A stretch of DNA of 52,115 bases from Alphaproteobacteria bacterium. Lineage in GTDB: Bacteria; Pseudomonadota; Alphaproteobacteria; Rhizobiales; Aestuariivirgaceae. Below are positions 39,000-46,800 of the stretch, piece after piece. The stretch lies in NCBI GenBank assembly GCA_028868695.1, contig JAGWTZ010000017.1:1-52115 (forward strand), written 5' to 3'. The notes under the pieces were generated by a model that was not told where the DNA came from, searched no databases, and saw nothing but the letters and a program-made list of their open reading frames with translations. The position numbers and the translations under genes are program-made. Within the stretch, counting starts at the first letter, position 1, and every line of letters starts with the position of its first letter.

Positions 39000-39790
39000 T
39001 GGCCACCATCCTCGACAAAATCGCCGCCTACAAGCGCGAAGAAGTGGCCGCCGCAAAGCATGCCGTTTCCAAGGCCGACTTGCATGAGCAGATCGCCATG
39101 GCGGAGGGCCCGCGCGGCTTTCTCAAGGCGCTGGAGGCGAAGAAGGCGGCAGGCGCCTATGGCCTGATTGCCGAAATCAAGAAGGCCTCGCCCTCCAAGG
39201 GGCTCATCCGCGCGGATTTTGACCCGCCTGCCTTGGCCAGGGCCTATGCCGCCGGTGGAGCAGCCTGCCTTTCGGTGTTGACCGACGCGCCGTCTTTCCA
39301 AGGGGCGCCCGCTTATCTTTCAATGGCGCGCGGCGCCTGCGCCCTGCCCGCCTTGCGCAAGGATTTCATGCTCGACACCTATCAGGTGCTCGAGGCGCGC
39401 GCCTGGGGCGCCGATTGCATCCTGCTGATCATGGCGATGATTGACGACGCGCTGGCGGCAGAGCTGGAGGCCGCCGCCGTGGCGCATGGCATGGATGTGC
39501 TGATTGAAGTGCATGACGAGGCTGAGCTGAAGCGGGCGCTGAAGCTCCGTTCACGGATGATCGGCATCAACAACCGCAACCTGCACACTTTCGAAACGAA
39601 GCTGGAAACCACGGAACTGCTCGCGCCGATGATTCCTTCCGACAGGATGATCGTGGCCGAGAGCGGGCTGTTCACGCCGGCCGACTTGGCGCGGCTGGCC
39701 AAGGTTGGCGCTTCCACATTCCTGATTGGCGAAAGCCTGATGCGCCAGCAGGATGTGACGGCAGCCACAAAGGCGATTTTGCAGAGATGA
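38999..39790 (+). CDS. trpC: indole-3-glycerol phosphate synthase
   Basis: 263 residues, a single TIM-barrel without a fused TrpF. It closes the indole ring in tryptophan synthesis. Active-site segments are [38 protein letters not shown], and [11 protein letters not shown]. The ATG overlaps the trpD stop by one base (TGATG), and its own stop overlaps moaC by four bases. trpF, trpB and trpA are not in this window, so the pathway is split. Confidence 0.97.
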   Translation: MATILDKIAAYKREEVAAAKHAVSKADLHEQIAMAEGPRGFLKALEAKKAAGAYGLIAEIKKASPSKGLIRADFDPPALARAYAAGGAACLSVLTDAPSFQGAPAYLSMARGACALPALRKDFMLDTYQVLEARAWGADCILLIMAMIDDALAAELEAAAVAHGMDVLIEVHDEAELKRALKLRSRMIGINNRNLHTFETKLETTELLAPMIPSDRMIVAESGLFTPADLARLAKVGASTFLIGESLMRQQDVTAATKAILQR

Positions 39791-40257
39791 GCAAGCTTTC
39801 CCACATCAACGCCAAGGGCGAGGCGCATATGGTGGATGTGTCCGATAAGCTTGTCACCAGCCGCACGGCCATCGCCCGGGCGCGGGTGAGCATGAAGGCC
39901 TCAACGCTGAAGCTGATCAAATCCGGCACTGCCGCCAAGGGCGATGTGCTGGCCACGGCGCGCATCGCTGGCATCATGGCTGCCAAGAGAACCTCGGAAC
40001 TCATTCCGCTGTGCCACCCGCTGGCGATCAGCAAGGTGACGGTGGAATTCACGCTGGCCGCGCGGCACATTGATGTTGAGGCGCTGGTGAAGGTGGAGGG
40101 CAAGACCGGCGTGGAGATGGAGGCGCTGACTGCCTGCTCCGTGGCCTGCCTCACGCTTTACGACATGGTGAAAGCGGTGGACCGCGGGATTGTGATTTCT
40201 GATTTGCGGCTGGTGGAAAAGACCGGCGGCAAATCCGGCACCTTCAAGGCCAAGTGA
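39787..40257 (+). CDS. moaC: cyclic pyranopterin monophosphate synthase
   Basis: 156 residues. MoaC converts the MoaA product to cyclic pyranopterin monophosphate, the first stable molybdopterin intermediate. Conserved blocks are [29 protein letters not shown] and the [15 protein letters not shown] block followed by LYDMVKAVD. The ATG overlaps the trpC stop (ATGA), and moeA follows after one base, so molybdenum cofactor genes are co-expressed with trp genes. moaA, moaE and moaD are absent here. Confidence 0.97.
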   Translation: MSKLSHINAKGEAHMVDVSDKLVTSRTAIARARVSMKASTLKLIKSGTAAKGDVLATARIAGIMAAKRTSELIPLCHPLAISKVTVEFTLAARHIDVEALVKVEGKTGVEMEALTACSVACLTLYDMVKAVDRGIVISDLRLVEKTGGKSGTFKAK

Positions 40258-40258
40258 G

Positions 40259-41461
40259 ATGGCACTGCTGCCGGTCGAGGACGCCCTAACCCGCATTCTC
40301 GCCACGGCGCAGCTGTTGCCGCCTGAGCGTTTGGCGCTGGCCGGTGCGCTAGGCCGGGTGACAGCCCTGGACATCAAGGCGAGGCGCGACCAGCCGCCTT
40401 TCGCGGCCTCTGCCATGGATGGCTTTGCGCTGCGCCACGCCGATGTGGCCGCACTTCCGGCGCGGTTGAAAGTGACAGGGCTTTCTGCCGCCGGACATGG
40501 CTTCAAGGGAACAGTCAGGCCGGGAGAGGCTGTGCGCATTCTCACCGGCGCGCCGCTGCCCAAGGGGGCCGACACGGTGGTGATCCAGGAAAACACCAGC
40601 CGCGATGGTGATGCGCTGGAAGTGATTGCGCCCACGGCGTTTGGCAAGAACATCCGCAGGGCGGCCCTGGATTTCGCCAAGGGTGACATTCTCGTGCCGG
40701 CCGCCACGCGGCTGAATGCGCGGGACATCGGGCTTGCTGCCTCGGGCAATGTGGCACTGCTCCGTGTACGGAGGAAGCCGGTGGTAGCGGTGCTGACAAC
40801 GGGCGATGAGCTGGCCCTGCCCGGCACCATGCCGAAGGCAGACCAGATCACCTCTTCCAACAACCATGCGCTTGCTGCCTATGCCGAGAGCCTGGGCGCT
40901 GAAGTGATGAACCTTGGCATTGTTCCCGACAAGCTTGCCACCATCACCCGCGCCATTGCCAAGGCGGCGAAGGCCGATGTGCTGATCACCACCGGTGGCG
41001 CGTCGGTGGGTGACACTGATTTCATCCAGGAAGCGCTGCGCCGCGCCGGTGTGAAGATTGATTTCTGGAAGATCGCCATGCGGCCGGGCAAGCCCTTCAT
41101 GTTCGGCACCAAGGGCAAGCTGCGCGTGCTGGGCCTTCCGGGAAACCCGGTGGCAGCGCTGGTGTGCGCGCGGCTGTTCCTGAAGCCCCTGCTGGCCAAG
41201 ATGGCGGGGCTTGAGGCCGCCGAAGCGCCGGTTCTGGCGCGGCTGGGCACGGATCTTGCCGCCAATGACCAGCGGCAGGACTATTTGCGCGCCACGCTTG
41301 AAGTGCTGGCCGATGGAACGCGGGTGGCAAGCGCGGCCGGCATTCAGGATTCCTCGATGCAGCGCGTGATGCGCCAGGCGGGCTGCCTGATCATCCGCCC
41401 ACCGCATGCGCCAGCCGCCAAGGCGGGTGAATTGCACCCCATTCTGCTGCTCGATTGGTGA
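40259..41461 (+). CDS. moeA: molybdopterin molybdenumtransferase
   Basis: 400 residues. MoeA inserts molybdenum into molybdopterin-AMP. Motifs seen: PPFAASAMDGFAL, EAVRILTGAPLPKGAD, the VAVLTTGDEL and ITTGGASVGDTDF segments of the MPT-binding domain, RPGKPFMFG and GLPGNPVAAL. It starts one base after the moaC stop and closes the seven-gene operon; lexA follows 78 bases later with its own regulated promoter. This order is common in Hyphomicrobiales. Confidence 0.97.
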   Translation: MALLPVEDALTRILATAQLLPPERLALAGALGRVTALDIKARRDQPPFAASAMDGFALRHADVAALPARLKVTGLSAAGHGFKGTVRPGEAVRILTGAPLPKGADTVVIQENTSRDGDALEVIAPTAFGKNIRRAALDFAKGDILVPAATRLNARDIGLAASGNVALLRVRRKPVVAVLTTGDELALPGTMPKADQITSSNNHALAAYAESLGAEVMNLGIVPDKLATITRAIAKAAKADVLITTGGASVGDTDFIQEALRRAGVKIDFWKIAMRPGKPFMFGTKGKLRVLGLPGNPVAALVCARLFLKPLLAKMAGLEAAEAPVLARLGTDLAANDQRQDYLRATLEVLADGTRVASAAGIQDSSMQRVMRQAGCLIIRPPHAPAAKAGELHPILLLDW

Positions 41462-41476
41462 TCATAAGAGAAACAC

Positions 41477-41505
41477 TTGCGGAACTTTGCGGGAACGGAT
41501 ATAGG
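41477..41505 (+). promoter_or_regulatory. lexA promoter
   Basis: TTGCGG (41477-41482), a 17-base spacer and TATAGG (41500-41505), about 34 bases before the lexA ATG. The LexA operator covers the spacer, as at ssb. Confidence 0.6.
41482..41496. promoter_or_regulatory. LexA operator (SOS box) of lexA
   Basis: GAAC (41482-41485), seven bases, GAAC (41493-41496), the reverse complement of GTTC-N7-GTTC. Autorepression of lexA through such a box is established in Alphaproteobacteria. Confidence 0.85.
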
Positions 41506-41539
41506 TGTTGTGGGTTTGTTCTGATTCACGAGGCTTATC

Positions 41540-42241
41540 ATGCTCACACGAAAACAGCTTGAACTTCTGCTCTTCATCAACGAGCGGCTGAAGGAAGAAG
41601 GCGTTCCACCCTCTTTCGAGGAAATGAAGGCGGCGCTGGACCTGCAGTCGAAATCCGGCGTGCACCGGCTGATCGTGGCCTTGGAGGAGCGCGGCTTCCT
41701 GAAGCGCATGCCGAACCGGGCGCGGGCGCTGGAAGTGATCAAGCTGCCAGAAAGCCACACGCCTTCGCTGGTGAAGAAGGGCGGCTTCACGCCCAATGTG
41801 ATCGAAGGCTCGCTCGGCAAGGTGAAGCCCCTGCCCGCGGCCAATGACGGGGCGCCACGCGCCACGGCCATTCCGATGATGGGGCGCATTGCGGCAGGTG
41901 TGCCCATTGCCGCCATTCAGGATCATTCCGCCAACATCATGGTTCCGCCCGAGATGCTGGGCGGCGGGGAACACTTCGCCCTTGAGGTGAAGGGGGACTC
42001 GATGATCGAGGCCGGGATTTTTGATGGCGACACGGTGGTGATCCGCAAGGGCGACTCCGCCAACAACGGCGACATCGTCGTGGCGCTGGTGGATGACGAG
42101 GAAGCCACCTTGAAGCGCCTGCGCCGCAAGGGTGTATCGATCGCGCTGGAAGCGGCCAACCCGGCATATGAAACCCGCATCTTCGGGCCGGACAGGGTGC
42201 GTGTTCAGGGCCGGCTTGTGGGCCTGATGCGGAAGTACTGA
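41540..42241 (+). CDS. lexA: SOS repressor LexA
   Basis: 233 residues, the alphaproteobacterial length. The N-terminal winged helix (about 1-65, [10 protein letters not shown] to NRARALEV) binds GTTC-N7-GTTC. The C-terminal S24 peptidase domain has the self-cleavage site Ala119-Gly120 in GRIAAGVP, the nucleophile Ser154 in KGDSMIEAG and the general base Lys192 in EEATLKRL. RecA-stimulated cleavage derepresses the SOS genes. GAGG precedes the ATG. The operator upstream and the one at ssb suggest at least two targets in this window. Confidence 0.98.
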   Translation: MLTRKQLELLLFINERLKEEGVPPSFEEMKAALDLQSKSGVHRLIVALEERGFLKRMPNRARALEVIKLPESHTPSLVKKGGFTPNVIEGSLGKVKPLPAANDGAPRATAIPMMGRIAAGVPIAAIQDHSANIMVPPEMLGGGEHFALEVKGDSMIEAGIFDGDTVVIRKGDSANNGDIVVALVDDEEATLKRLRRKGVSIALEAANPAYETRIFGPDRVRVQGRLVGLMRKY

Positions 42242-42351
42242 TTTCAGTTCTGCGCTGCCTTGTGGCGCGCTCCTGCGTGCCTGCCGTGGTGGTGCTTGTG
42301 GTGTGCTGTGGGTGAGTGGCTTTCGGGCGTGATGCCGGGCCATTGCCTGGG

Positions 42352-42383
42352 CCACAAAAAGAAACCCGGGCTTTCGCCCGGGT
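42352..42383 (-). terminator. terminator of the LysM/M23 gene
   Basis: ACCCGGGC (42364-42371) and GCCCGGGT (42376-42383) form a perfect eight-base stem with a TTTC loop. On the minus strand TTTCTTTTTGTG follows. It lies about 40 bases past the stop at 42422. The plus strand lacks a T-run, so termination of lexA here is less certain. Confidence 0.75.
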
Positions 42384-42421
42384 GCCCTTGCAGGGGACTT
42401 CTTGTGTCTCTTGGTCTGGCT

Positions 42422-43963
42422 TCAGTTGGAGGCTGAGGCCGAGTTCAGGAAGGTGATGGGGTCCATCGCCGTGGCGCCCTTGCGCACTTCAAAATGTAGC
42501 TGCGGGCTTTGCACGGCGCCGGTCTGGCCGGCAGTGGCAATCACGTCACCGCGCTTGACCTGATCGCCCTTCTTGACCAGCAGCGATGCGGCATGGGCAT
42601 AGGCGGTGACATAGCCATTGGCATGGCGGATCAGAACGAGATTGCCGTAGCCCTTCAGCTCATTGCCGGCATAGGCGACAACGCCAGCATCGGCGGCCTG
42701 GATCTTGGTGCCTTCCGGCACCGCAATGTTGATGCCTTCATTCTTCATGCCGTTGGGCTTGGAACCGAAACCGGAAATCACCTTGCCGCGCACCGGCCAG
42801 CGCATCGAAAGCTGGGCATCGGAAGGCGTGGTGGCAGGCGCCTGGGCGGAAGCCTGGGCTGAATTGTCGGCCACCTGTTGCTTGGGCAAGGCCAGCGGCG
42901 CAGGCTTGGCGGCGGCGATGGTCTGGTCACCCTTCGGCACATCCTCGGCGGCCACATCCGGCGACACCTTGGCGGGCTTGGCAGCGGCCACAACACCCTT
43001 GGCCGGGATCTTCAGCTTCTTGCCCAGCGGCAACGGCTTGTCATGCGGCAGGCCGTTGGCATCGGCAATGGCGAAGGGCGACATGCCGAACTGGCGGCCC
43101 AGCGAGAACAGCGTGTCGCCCTTGGCAACCACATGCTCATTGGCAGCAGCAGGTGCCGGAGCCACAGCGGCATCGGCCTGTGCGGCCTCTTCCTGCACAA
43201 GCGGCTTCACCTGCGTGACAGCGGGAGCGGCTGCCACCTGCGGCAGCACAGCCTGTTTCACGCCCGGCACCTTGATGGTGCGGCCGGGGGCAACGACGTA
43301 AGGGGCGGCAATGCCATTTGCAGCAGCAAGCTGCTTCACCGTCATGTGGTTGGCCTTGGCGATGGAATAGAGCGTCATGCCAGCGCCGACCTTGATGGTG
43401 GCACCCTTGGCCAGCGTGGGTGCCGCGGGCGCTGCGTCGGCGGAGGCATCCGCCGTCTGGTCCGCAGCGATCACTGGCGCCTTGTAGCTGGGCTTCTGAT
43501 AGGCCAGTGGGGCCGGCTTGTTATAGGCATAAGTGCGCGGCGCCACGGGGACGGCGGCAACCTTCGGCGCGGCTGGCGGCACATAGGCCGGGGCGGCGGG
43601 TTGCGGGGCCTGGGCGCTCAGCTTCGGCTGCTGGTAGCTCTTGGTATAGTCATACTGCGGCAAGGCAGCGACAGGCGCCTTGGCAATCGGGCTCTGCACA
43701 ATGGTTTCTTCAGCATCCTGCGCGGCCGGGGCCTGGTAGGTTGGAGCCTGATAAACCGGGGCTTTGTAGGCCTGGGCGTAAACCGGCTTTTTGATCTTGT
43801 GGATGGAGGCGGTGTAAACCGGATCAGAGTCCGACGGATTGCTGTAGTTGTCGGAGAACCGCTCGATGGAGTCTGAACAGCCCGCCAGCAACAGGGCGGC
43901 GACACCAGCGAGAACCAATTTGAATGAAGTGGCGCTTTGCGCGCCCGAACCAAACACTCGCAT
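42422..43963 (-). CDS. lipoprotein with two LysM domains and a degenerate M23 domain (NlpD/DipM-like)
   Basis: 513 residues from ATG 43963 (GGAG six bases upstream). A lipobox LLLAGC ends the signal sequence, giving an outer-membrane or periplasmic lipoprotein. A long Ala/Pro/Tyr/Gln-rich linker with repeated YQAP-type segments precedes two LysM domains that bind peptidoglycan. The C-terminal M23/LytM domain lacks two zinc ligands: the usual H-x-x-x-D is replaced by Asn408 and Asn412 in NEGIN, while AHAAS and LHFEV histidines remain. Such inactive LytM factors activate division amidases. A CtrA-like site lies upstream. Confidence 0.88.
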   Translation of the reverse strand: MRVFGSGAQSATSFKLVLAGVAALLLAGCSDSIERFSDNYSNPSDSDPVYTASIHKIKKPVYAQAYKAPVYQAPTYQAPAAQDAEETIVQSPIAKAPVAALPQYDYTKSYQQPKLSAQAPQPAAPAYVPPAAPKVAAVPVAPRTYAYNKPAPLAYQKPSYKAPVIAADQTADASADAAPAAPTLAKGATIKVGAGMTLYSIAKANHMTVKQLAAANGIAAPYVVAPGRTIKVPGVKQAVLPQVAAAPAVTQVKPLVQEEAAQADAAVAPAPAAANEHVVAKGDTLFSLGRQFGMSPFAIADANGLPHDKPLPLGKKLKIPAKGVVAAAKPAKVSPDVAAEDVPKGDQTIAAAKPAPLALPKQQVADNSAQASAQAPATTPSDAQLSMRWPVRGKVISGFGSKPNGMKNEGINIAVPEGTKIQAADAGVVAYAGNELKGYGNLVLIRHANGYVTAYAHAASLLVKKGDQVKRGDVIATAGQTGAVQSPQLHFEVRKGATAMDPITFLNSASASN

Positions 43964-44034
43964 ACTCAACTCCAGTACAAACTCACGAACCGGGAGAAGC
44001 TCTCCCCAACTGTGATGGAACAATGACGGCGTTT

Positions 44035-44051
44035 GGTTAAGGTTAAGTTTA
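44035..44051 (-). promoter_or_regulatory. possible CtrA site upstream of the LysM/M23 gene
   Basis: On the minus strand TAAA (44051-44048), seven bases, TTAACC (44040-44035), one mismatch from TTAA-N7-TTAAC. It lies about 72 bases before ATG 43963 of a likely cell-division gene, which makes cell-cycle control plausible but unproven. Confidence 0.35.
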
Positions 44052-44085
44052 TGGTGAACGGTGCAGCGAAGATTTCGCTCAAATT

Positions 44086-44700
44086 TTATTCGACGACCAC
44101 GGTGGCGCCGATTTTCACGAGCCCATACAGCTCGCTGACGTGTTCATTGAGCATGCGGATGCAGCCGGAAGATGAAGCCTGGCCGATGCTCCAGGGCTTG
44201 TCGGTGCCGTGGATGCGGTAGTCGGTGTCGCCCAGATAGAGGGCGCGCGCGCCCAGCGGGTTGCCCGGCCCGCCCTTGACCAGCGCGGGAATAAAATGGC
44301 CTGCCTGCGCTTCACGCTCGATCATTTGTGGCGGCGGGCGCCAGTCGGGCCATTCCGCCTTGCGGGTGATCTGGTTGGTGCCATGCCAGGCGAAGCCTTC
44401 GCGGCCCACGGCCACCATATAGGCGATGGCCCTGCCCTGCGGCAGGATGAAGTAAAGCTTGCGCTCGCCGGTGCGCACCAGGATGGAGCCCGGCGCAAGC
44501 GATGTTGCAAAATCAATCTCGCTGCGCGTTGGGCCGGTGGGCGGCACTGACCTGTCAAAAACGATGTGGTTGGGCGGCGCGTTTGCCTGCAGCGTGGACA
44601 AATCCACTGCCCCCAGCACGGAAACACTGCCCGCGGCAAAGGCCTGGCCCGCCATGCAGGCCAGCAGCGCAACGGCACTCACAGACGCAAGAAAACGCAA
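44086..44700 (-). CDS. L,D-transpeptidase (YkuD family)
   Basis: 204 residues. A signal peptide (about 1-22, ending AGQAFA) leads to the periplasm. The YkuD catalytic motif is seen as YRIHGTD, then SSGCIRM with the nucleophile Cys180. L,D-transpeptidases make 3-3 crosslinks or attach proteins to peptidoglycan, which in Hyphomicrobiales is prominent in polar growth. The start is probably TTG 44700, with a GGGGG-rich ribosome site seven bases upstream; the longer frame to TTG 44727 has no such site. It sits between the LysM/M23 gene and folK, all on the minus strand, with gaps of 122 and 53 bases. Confidence 0.9.
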   Translation of the reverse strand: MRFLASVSAVALLACMAGQAFAAGSVSVLGAVDLSTLQANAPPNHIVFDRSVPPTGPTRSEIDFATSLAPGSILVRTGERKLYFILPQGRAIAYMVAVGREGFAWHGTNQITRKAEWPDWRPPPQMIEREAQAGHFIPALVKGGPGNPLGARALYLGDTDYRIHGTDKPWSIGQASSSGCIRMLNEHVSELYGLVKIGATVVVE

Positions 44701-44753
44701 CTCACTTCCCCCACAAACGGGGGCCAAGCTGGCAAAGAAGGTTTAATTTGCCG

Positions 44754-45233
44754 CTAATGCCGCAGGGCGGCCAACATCTGTGCGGCGGTCTGGCGGGATT
44801 GCGGATGTTTCCAGAGCGGGGCCACTTCGGCCAGCGGCTTCAAGACAAAGTCCCGCGCGGCTATGCCGGGGTGCGGAATGACCAAGGCCTTCTGCACCAG
44901 CCCGCGCTGGCGGCGGCGCAGATCATGATAGGCGATCAGGTCGAGATCCAGCGTGCGCGGGCCCCAGCGGCGGCGGCGCTTGCGGCCCGCCGCCTTCTCA
45001 ATCATGTGCAGCTTGCGCAAAAGGCTTTCAGGCGGCAACGCCGTTTCAACCAGCGCCACCGCATTGATGAAATCCGGCTGGTTGGTGACGCCGAAGGGCT
45101 TGGTGGCCATCAGGCCGGAGGCCTTCACACACCGCAAGGGGAAGCGGTTCAACTCCTCCAGCGCGCGCAGAACGGTTTCGCGCGGCGTTCCCCAAGGGCC
45201 GGAAAGATTGCTGCCGAGGGCAACGAGGATCAT
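44754..45233 (-). CDS. folK: 2-amino-4-hydroxy-6-hydroxymethyldihydropteridine pyrophosphokinase
   Basis: 159 residues. HPPK transfers pyrophosphate from ATP to the pterin substrate in folate synthesis. The N-terminal ALGSNL, the NQPDFINAV segment and the RWGPRTLDLDLI signature with catalytic Asp residues are clear, as is the IPHP segment. Its start overlaps the smpB stop by one base, making it the last gene of a dapA-smpB-folK set. folP and folB are not present here. Confidence 0.96.
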   Translation of the reverse strand: MILVALGSNLSGPWGTPRETVLRALEELNRFPLRCVKASGLMATKPFGVTNQPDFINAVALVETALPPESLLRKLHMIEKAAGRKRRRRWGPRTLDLDLIAYHDLRRRQRGLVQKALVIPHPGIAARDFVLKPLAEVAPLWKHPQSRQTAAQMLAALRH

Positions 45234-45727
45234 TATTTTTCCCGCAACAGGCGCGACTTCTCGCGGTTCCAGTCACGCGTCTTGATGGTGTCGCGCTTGT
45301 CGGCCACCTTCTTGCCCTTGGCCAGCGCAATATCCACCTTCACGCGGCCGCGCGGGTTGAAGAACATCTTCACGGGCACAATGGTGAGGCCCTCGCGCAA
45401 GACACCGATGGCCAGGCGCTTGATCTCCTTGGCATGCAGCAGCAGCTTGCGCGGGCGCTTCGGCTCATGGTTGAAGCGGTTGGCCTCGCGGTATTCCGGC
45501 ACATTGGAGTTGAACAGGAAAAGCTCATCGCCCTTCATGGCCGCATAAGCCTCGGCCAGGTTGATCTGGCCGGTGCGCAGGGATTTTACTTCCGAGCCCA
45601 CCAGTTCAATGCCAGCCTCGAAATGTTCCAGCAGCTCATAGTCAAAGCGGGCGCGGCGGTTGTCCGCCACCACCTTGATGCCCTCCTGCTTGCGGGCCGT
45701 TTTGGCGCCGCCGGCCTTGGATGACAT
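45233..45727 (-). CDS. smpB: SsrA-binding protein SmpB
   Basis: 164 residues. SmpB binds tmRNA and rescues stalled ribosomes. Characteristic segments are [20 protein letters not shown] (in order, shortened here), [16 protein letters not shown], the KRPRKLLLH region and the basic C-terminal tail ending KSRLLREK. It begins one base after the dapA stop and overlaps folK. The gene order dapA-smpB is widespread in Alphaproteobacteria. The tmRNA gene (ssrA) is not in the window. Confidence 0.97.
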   Translation of the reverse strand: MSSKAGGAKTARKQEGIKVVADNRRARFDYELLEHFEAGIELVGSEVKSLRTGQINLAEAYAAMKGDELFLFNSNVPEYREANRFNHEPKRPRKLLLHAKEIKRLAIGVLREGLTIVPVKMFFNPRGRVKVDIALAKGKKVADKRDTIKTRDWNREKSRLLREK

Positions 45728-45728
45728 G

Positions 45729-46610
45729 TCAGTTGATCAGGCCCGCGTGCACCATGGCTTCGCGCACGGCCTTTTTGGTGCTCTCCACCACCGGCACCAG
45801 CGGCAGGCGCGCCTCGGCCTCGCACAGGCCCAGAAGGCTGGCGGCATATTTGACCGGGCCAGGGCTTGATTCCACGAACATGGCGTGATGCAGCGGCATC
45901 AGCTTGTCCTGCAGCTTGAGGGCGGTGGCATAATCACCCTTCAAGGTGGCCTCCTGGAACTGGGCACACAGGCGCGGGGCCACATTGGCCGTGACCGAGA
46001 TGCAGCCCACGCCGCCATGGGCGTTGAAGCCCAAGGCCGTGCCATCCTCGCCCGAGAGCTGGATGAACTTCTCACCCGACATCAGGCGCTGGCGCGAGGG
46101 CCGCGTCAAATCGGCGGAGGCATCCTTGGTGCCGACGATGTTCTTGAAATCATGGGCCAGGCGGGCAAGCGTCTCAACGCTAATGTTGGCCACGGTGCGG
46201 CCGGGCACGTTGTAAACGAAAATCGGGATATCAACCGCCTTGGCGATCGCCGCATAGTGGGCATAGATGCCATCCTGAGTGGGCTTGTTGTAGTAGGGCA
46301 CAACCACCAGCGCGGCATCAGCACCCGCCTGCTTGGCGTGATGGGTGTATTCGATCGCCTCAGCGGTGTTGTTGGAACCGGCGCCAGCGATCACCGGAAC
46401 CTTGCCCTTGGCCTCCTCGATGCAGATGCGCACCACGGCCTTGTGTTCTTCCGGCGTCAAGGTTGGGCTTTCGCCGGTTGTGCCCACCGGCACGAAGCCA
46501 TGGCTGCCCTCTTTCAAATGCCACGCCACAAATTTGCGGAAGGCCGCTTCATCAAGCGAACCAGCCTTCATGGGCGTCAGCAATGCGGGGATCGAACCTT
46601 GGAACTTCAC
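45729..46610 (-). CDS. dapA: 4-hydroxy-tetrahydrodipicolinate synthase
   Basis: 293 residues, normal length. It condenses pyruvate with aspartate semialdehyde on the way to lysine and diaminopimelate. The Schiff-base lysine is Lys161 in VGTKDAS; the YNVPGRT tyrosine and the GTTGESPTL phosphate loop are present. Translation starts at GTG 46610, with GAGAGG five bases upstream. A promoter lies about 70 bases upstream. The operon with smpB and folK is transcribed away from the lytic transglycosylase gene. Confidence 0.97.
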   Translation of the reverse strand: MKFQGSIPALLTPMKAGSLDEAAFRKFVAWHLKEGSHGFVPVGTTGESPTLTPEEHKAVVRICIEEAKGKVPVIAGAGSNNTAEAIEYTHHAKQAGADAALVVVPYYNKPTQDGIYAHYAAIAKAVDIPIFVYNVPGRTVANISVETLARLAHDFKNIVGTKDASADLTRPSRQRLMSGEKFIQLSGEDGTALGFNAHGGVGCISVTANVAPRLCAQFQEATLKGDYATALKLQDKLMPLHHAMFVESSPGPVKYAASLLGLCEAEARLPLVPVVESTKKAVREAMVHAGLIN

Positions 46611-46680
46611 GTCAACCTCTCAAAAGTAAGACTCTGGAAACCATGCTGGCCCTAACCTTGGGGGCACGGCCCGGGGGCGC

Positions 46681-46709
46681 AAGATAGTCCGCCCCTTGGG
46701 CAACAGCAA
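46681..46709 (-). promoter_or_regulatory. candidate promoter of dapA-smpB-folK
   Basis: On the minus strand TTGCTG (46709-46704), a 17-base spacer and TATCTT (46686-46681), 71 bases upstream of the dapA GTG. Spacing is ideal and both boxes are reasonable. Confidence 0.5.
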
Positions 46710-46800
46710 GCAAAGGCTTTCAAAACTTTGACGCATTTGCTTCTTAGGCGGGCGGAATTATGCCCCGGTGACGTGGCTTTAGGGTAAGGCGTTGGCAGAG

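Noticed and set aside
42242-42351. A terminator specific to lexA on the plus strand
   Set aside because: No stem followed by a T-run could be found; the hairpin at 42364-42383 fits the minus-strand gene.
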